Of a stretch of 42,665 nucleotides of DNA, positions 42,601 to 42,665 are shown piece after piece. Made by a program: the position numbers and the translations under genes. The notes below the pieces were generated by a model. It was not told where the DNA came from and made no database searches. It saw nothing but the letters and a program-made list of their open reading frames with translations. This DNA is from an uncultured Lachnospiraceae bacterium (GTDB taxonomy: Bacteria > Bacillota > Clostridia > Lachnospirales > Lachnospiraceae). The stretch's first letter is position 1. The number at the start of each line of letters is the position of its first letter. The DNA lies in contig CANQRR010000028.1 in NCBI GenBank assembly GCA_947626285.1, forward strand, positions 1 to 42,665, written 5' to 3'.

Positions 42601-42665
42601 GTCTGTTCACCTATCTCCTTCAATGTATCATCCACCAACGAATCCTGGATATCCGTATCGATCTT
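42588..42665 (-). CDS. atpF: F-type ATP synthase b subunit, C-terminal end (partial)
   Basis: Only the last 25 codons are in the window: KIDTDIQDSLVDDTLKEIG then EQTWQS and stop. The 'DDTLKEIG..TW' ending is typical of the b subunit. It overlaps atpH by 13 bp. The rest, with subunits a and c expected upstream, lies beyond the right edge. Confidence 0.9.

Overview
The window looks like chromosome of an anaerobic, Gram-positive, spore-forming Clostridia, most likely a Lachnospiraceae-type gut or rumen bacterium. This is inferred from gene content, not from a marker gene. The evidence is AGGAGG-type ribosome sites, sigma-A promoters with 16-18 bp spacers, an anaerobic oxidative-stress operon (PerR, reverse rubrerythrin, desulforedoxin-like protein), a SpoIIQ-like protein, an XpaC-TelA pair, a BspA-type leucine-rich-repeat protein and a class I c-di-GMP riboswitch. 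No rRNA, tRNA, CRISPR array or intact insertion sequence was seen.

Layout. 1-6 kb (minus strand): zinc-ribbon membrane protein, class I aminotransferase, a 39-residue membrane peptide, TelA and XpaC. 5.9-6.4 kb: a gene-free block built almost entirely of hairpins and a duplicated 21-mer. 6.4-8 kb: secreted SH3-NlpC/P60 hydrolase with a WalR-like box in its leader. 8.1-10.7 kb: thioredoxin reductase, divergent from the perR-rubrerythrin-desulforedoxin-like operon. 10.8-12.3 kb: AAA/DUF4143 ATPase whose promoter lies inside a 42-bp palindrome, and a GIY-YIG protein. 12.4-12.6 kb: a strong candidate for a free-standing RNA of about 180 nt. 12.7-17.7 kb: degenerate SpoIIQ-like protein, cytoplasmic ParB-like/BMP protein, metallophosphoesterase, PD-(D/E)XK protein. 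17.8-20.4 kb: two AT-richer secreted peptidoglycan-binding proteins. 20.7-26.5 kb: glycogen phosphorylase and isoleucyl-tRNA synthetase. 26.8-27.5 kb: YesL-family membrane protein.

27.6-34.1 kb is the most interesting part. A surface zincin resembling Pro-Pro endopeptidases lies behind a c-di-GMP-I riboswitch and a terminator. It is divergent from a lipoprotein that carries two Pro-Pro motifs next to its lipid anchor. That lipoprotein gene heads a compact type IV pilus-like operon (PilC/GspF, four small membrane-anchored proteins including DUF4860, and PilT). Together they could form a c-di-GMP-controlled surface module.

34.2-36.5 kb is a decayed island: phased 25-bp and 11-bp repeats, a broken type III methyltransferase fragment, dinD, a frameshifted XRE regulator and interleaved inverted repeats. 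36.5-37.5 kb: BspA-like secreted protein. 37.6 kb to the end: the 3' part of the F-type ATP synthase operon (atpF-H-A-G-D-C, minus strand).

A 23-nt sequence, identical at 20 positions, occurs at or near the transcript start of three unrelated genes (ParB-BMP, glgP, ileS), always in the sense direction and always opening a hairpin. It looks like an undescribed 5'-leader repeat family.
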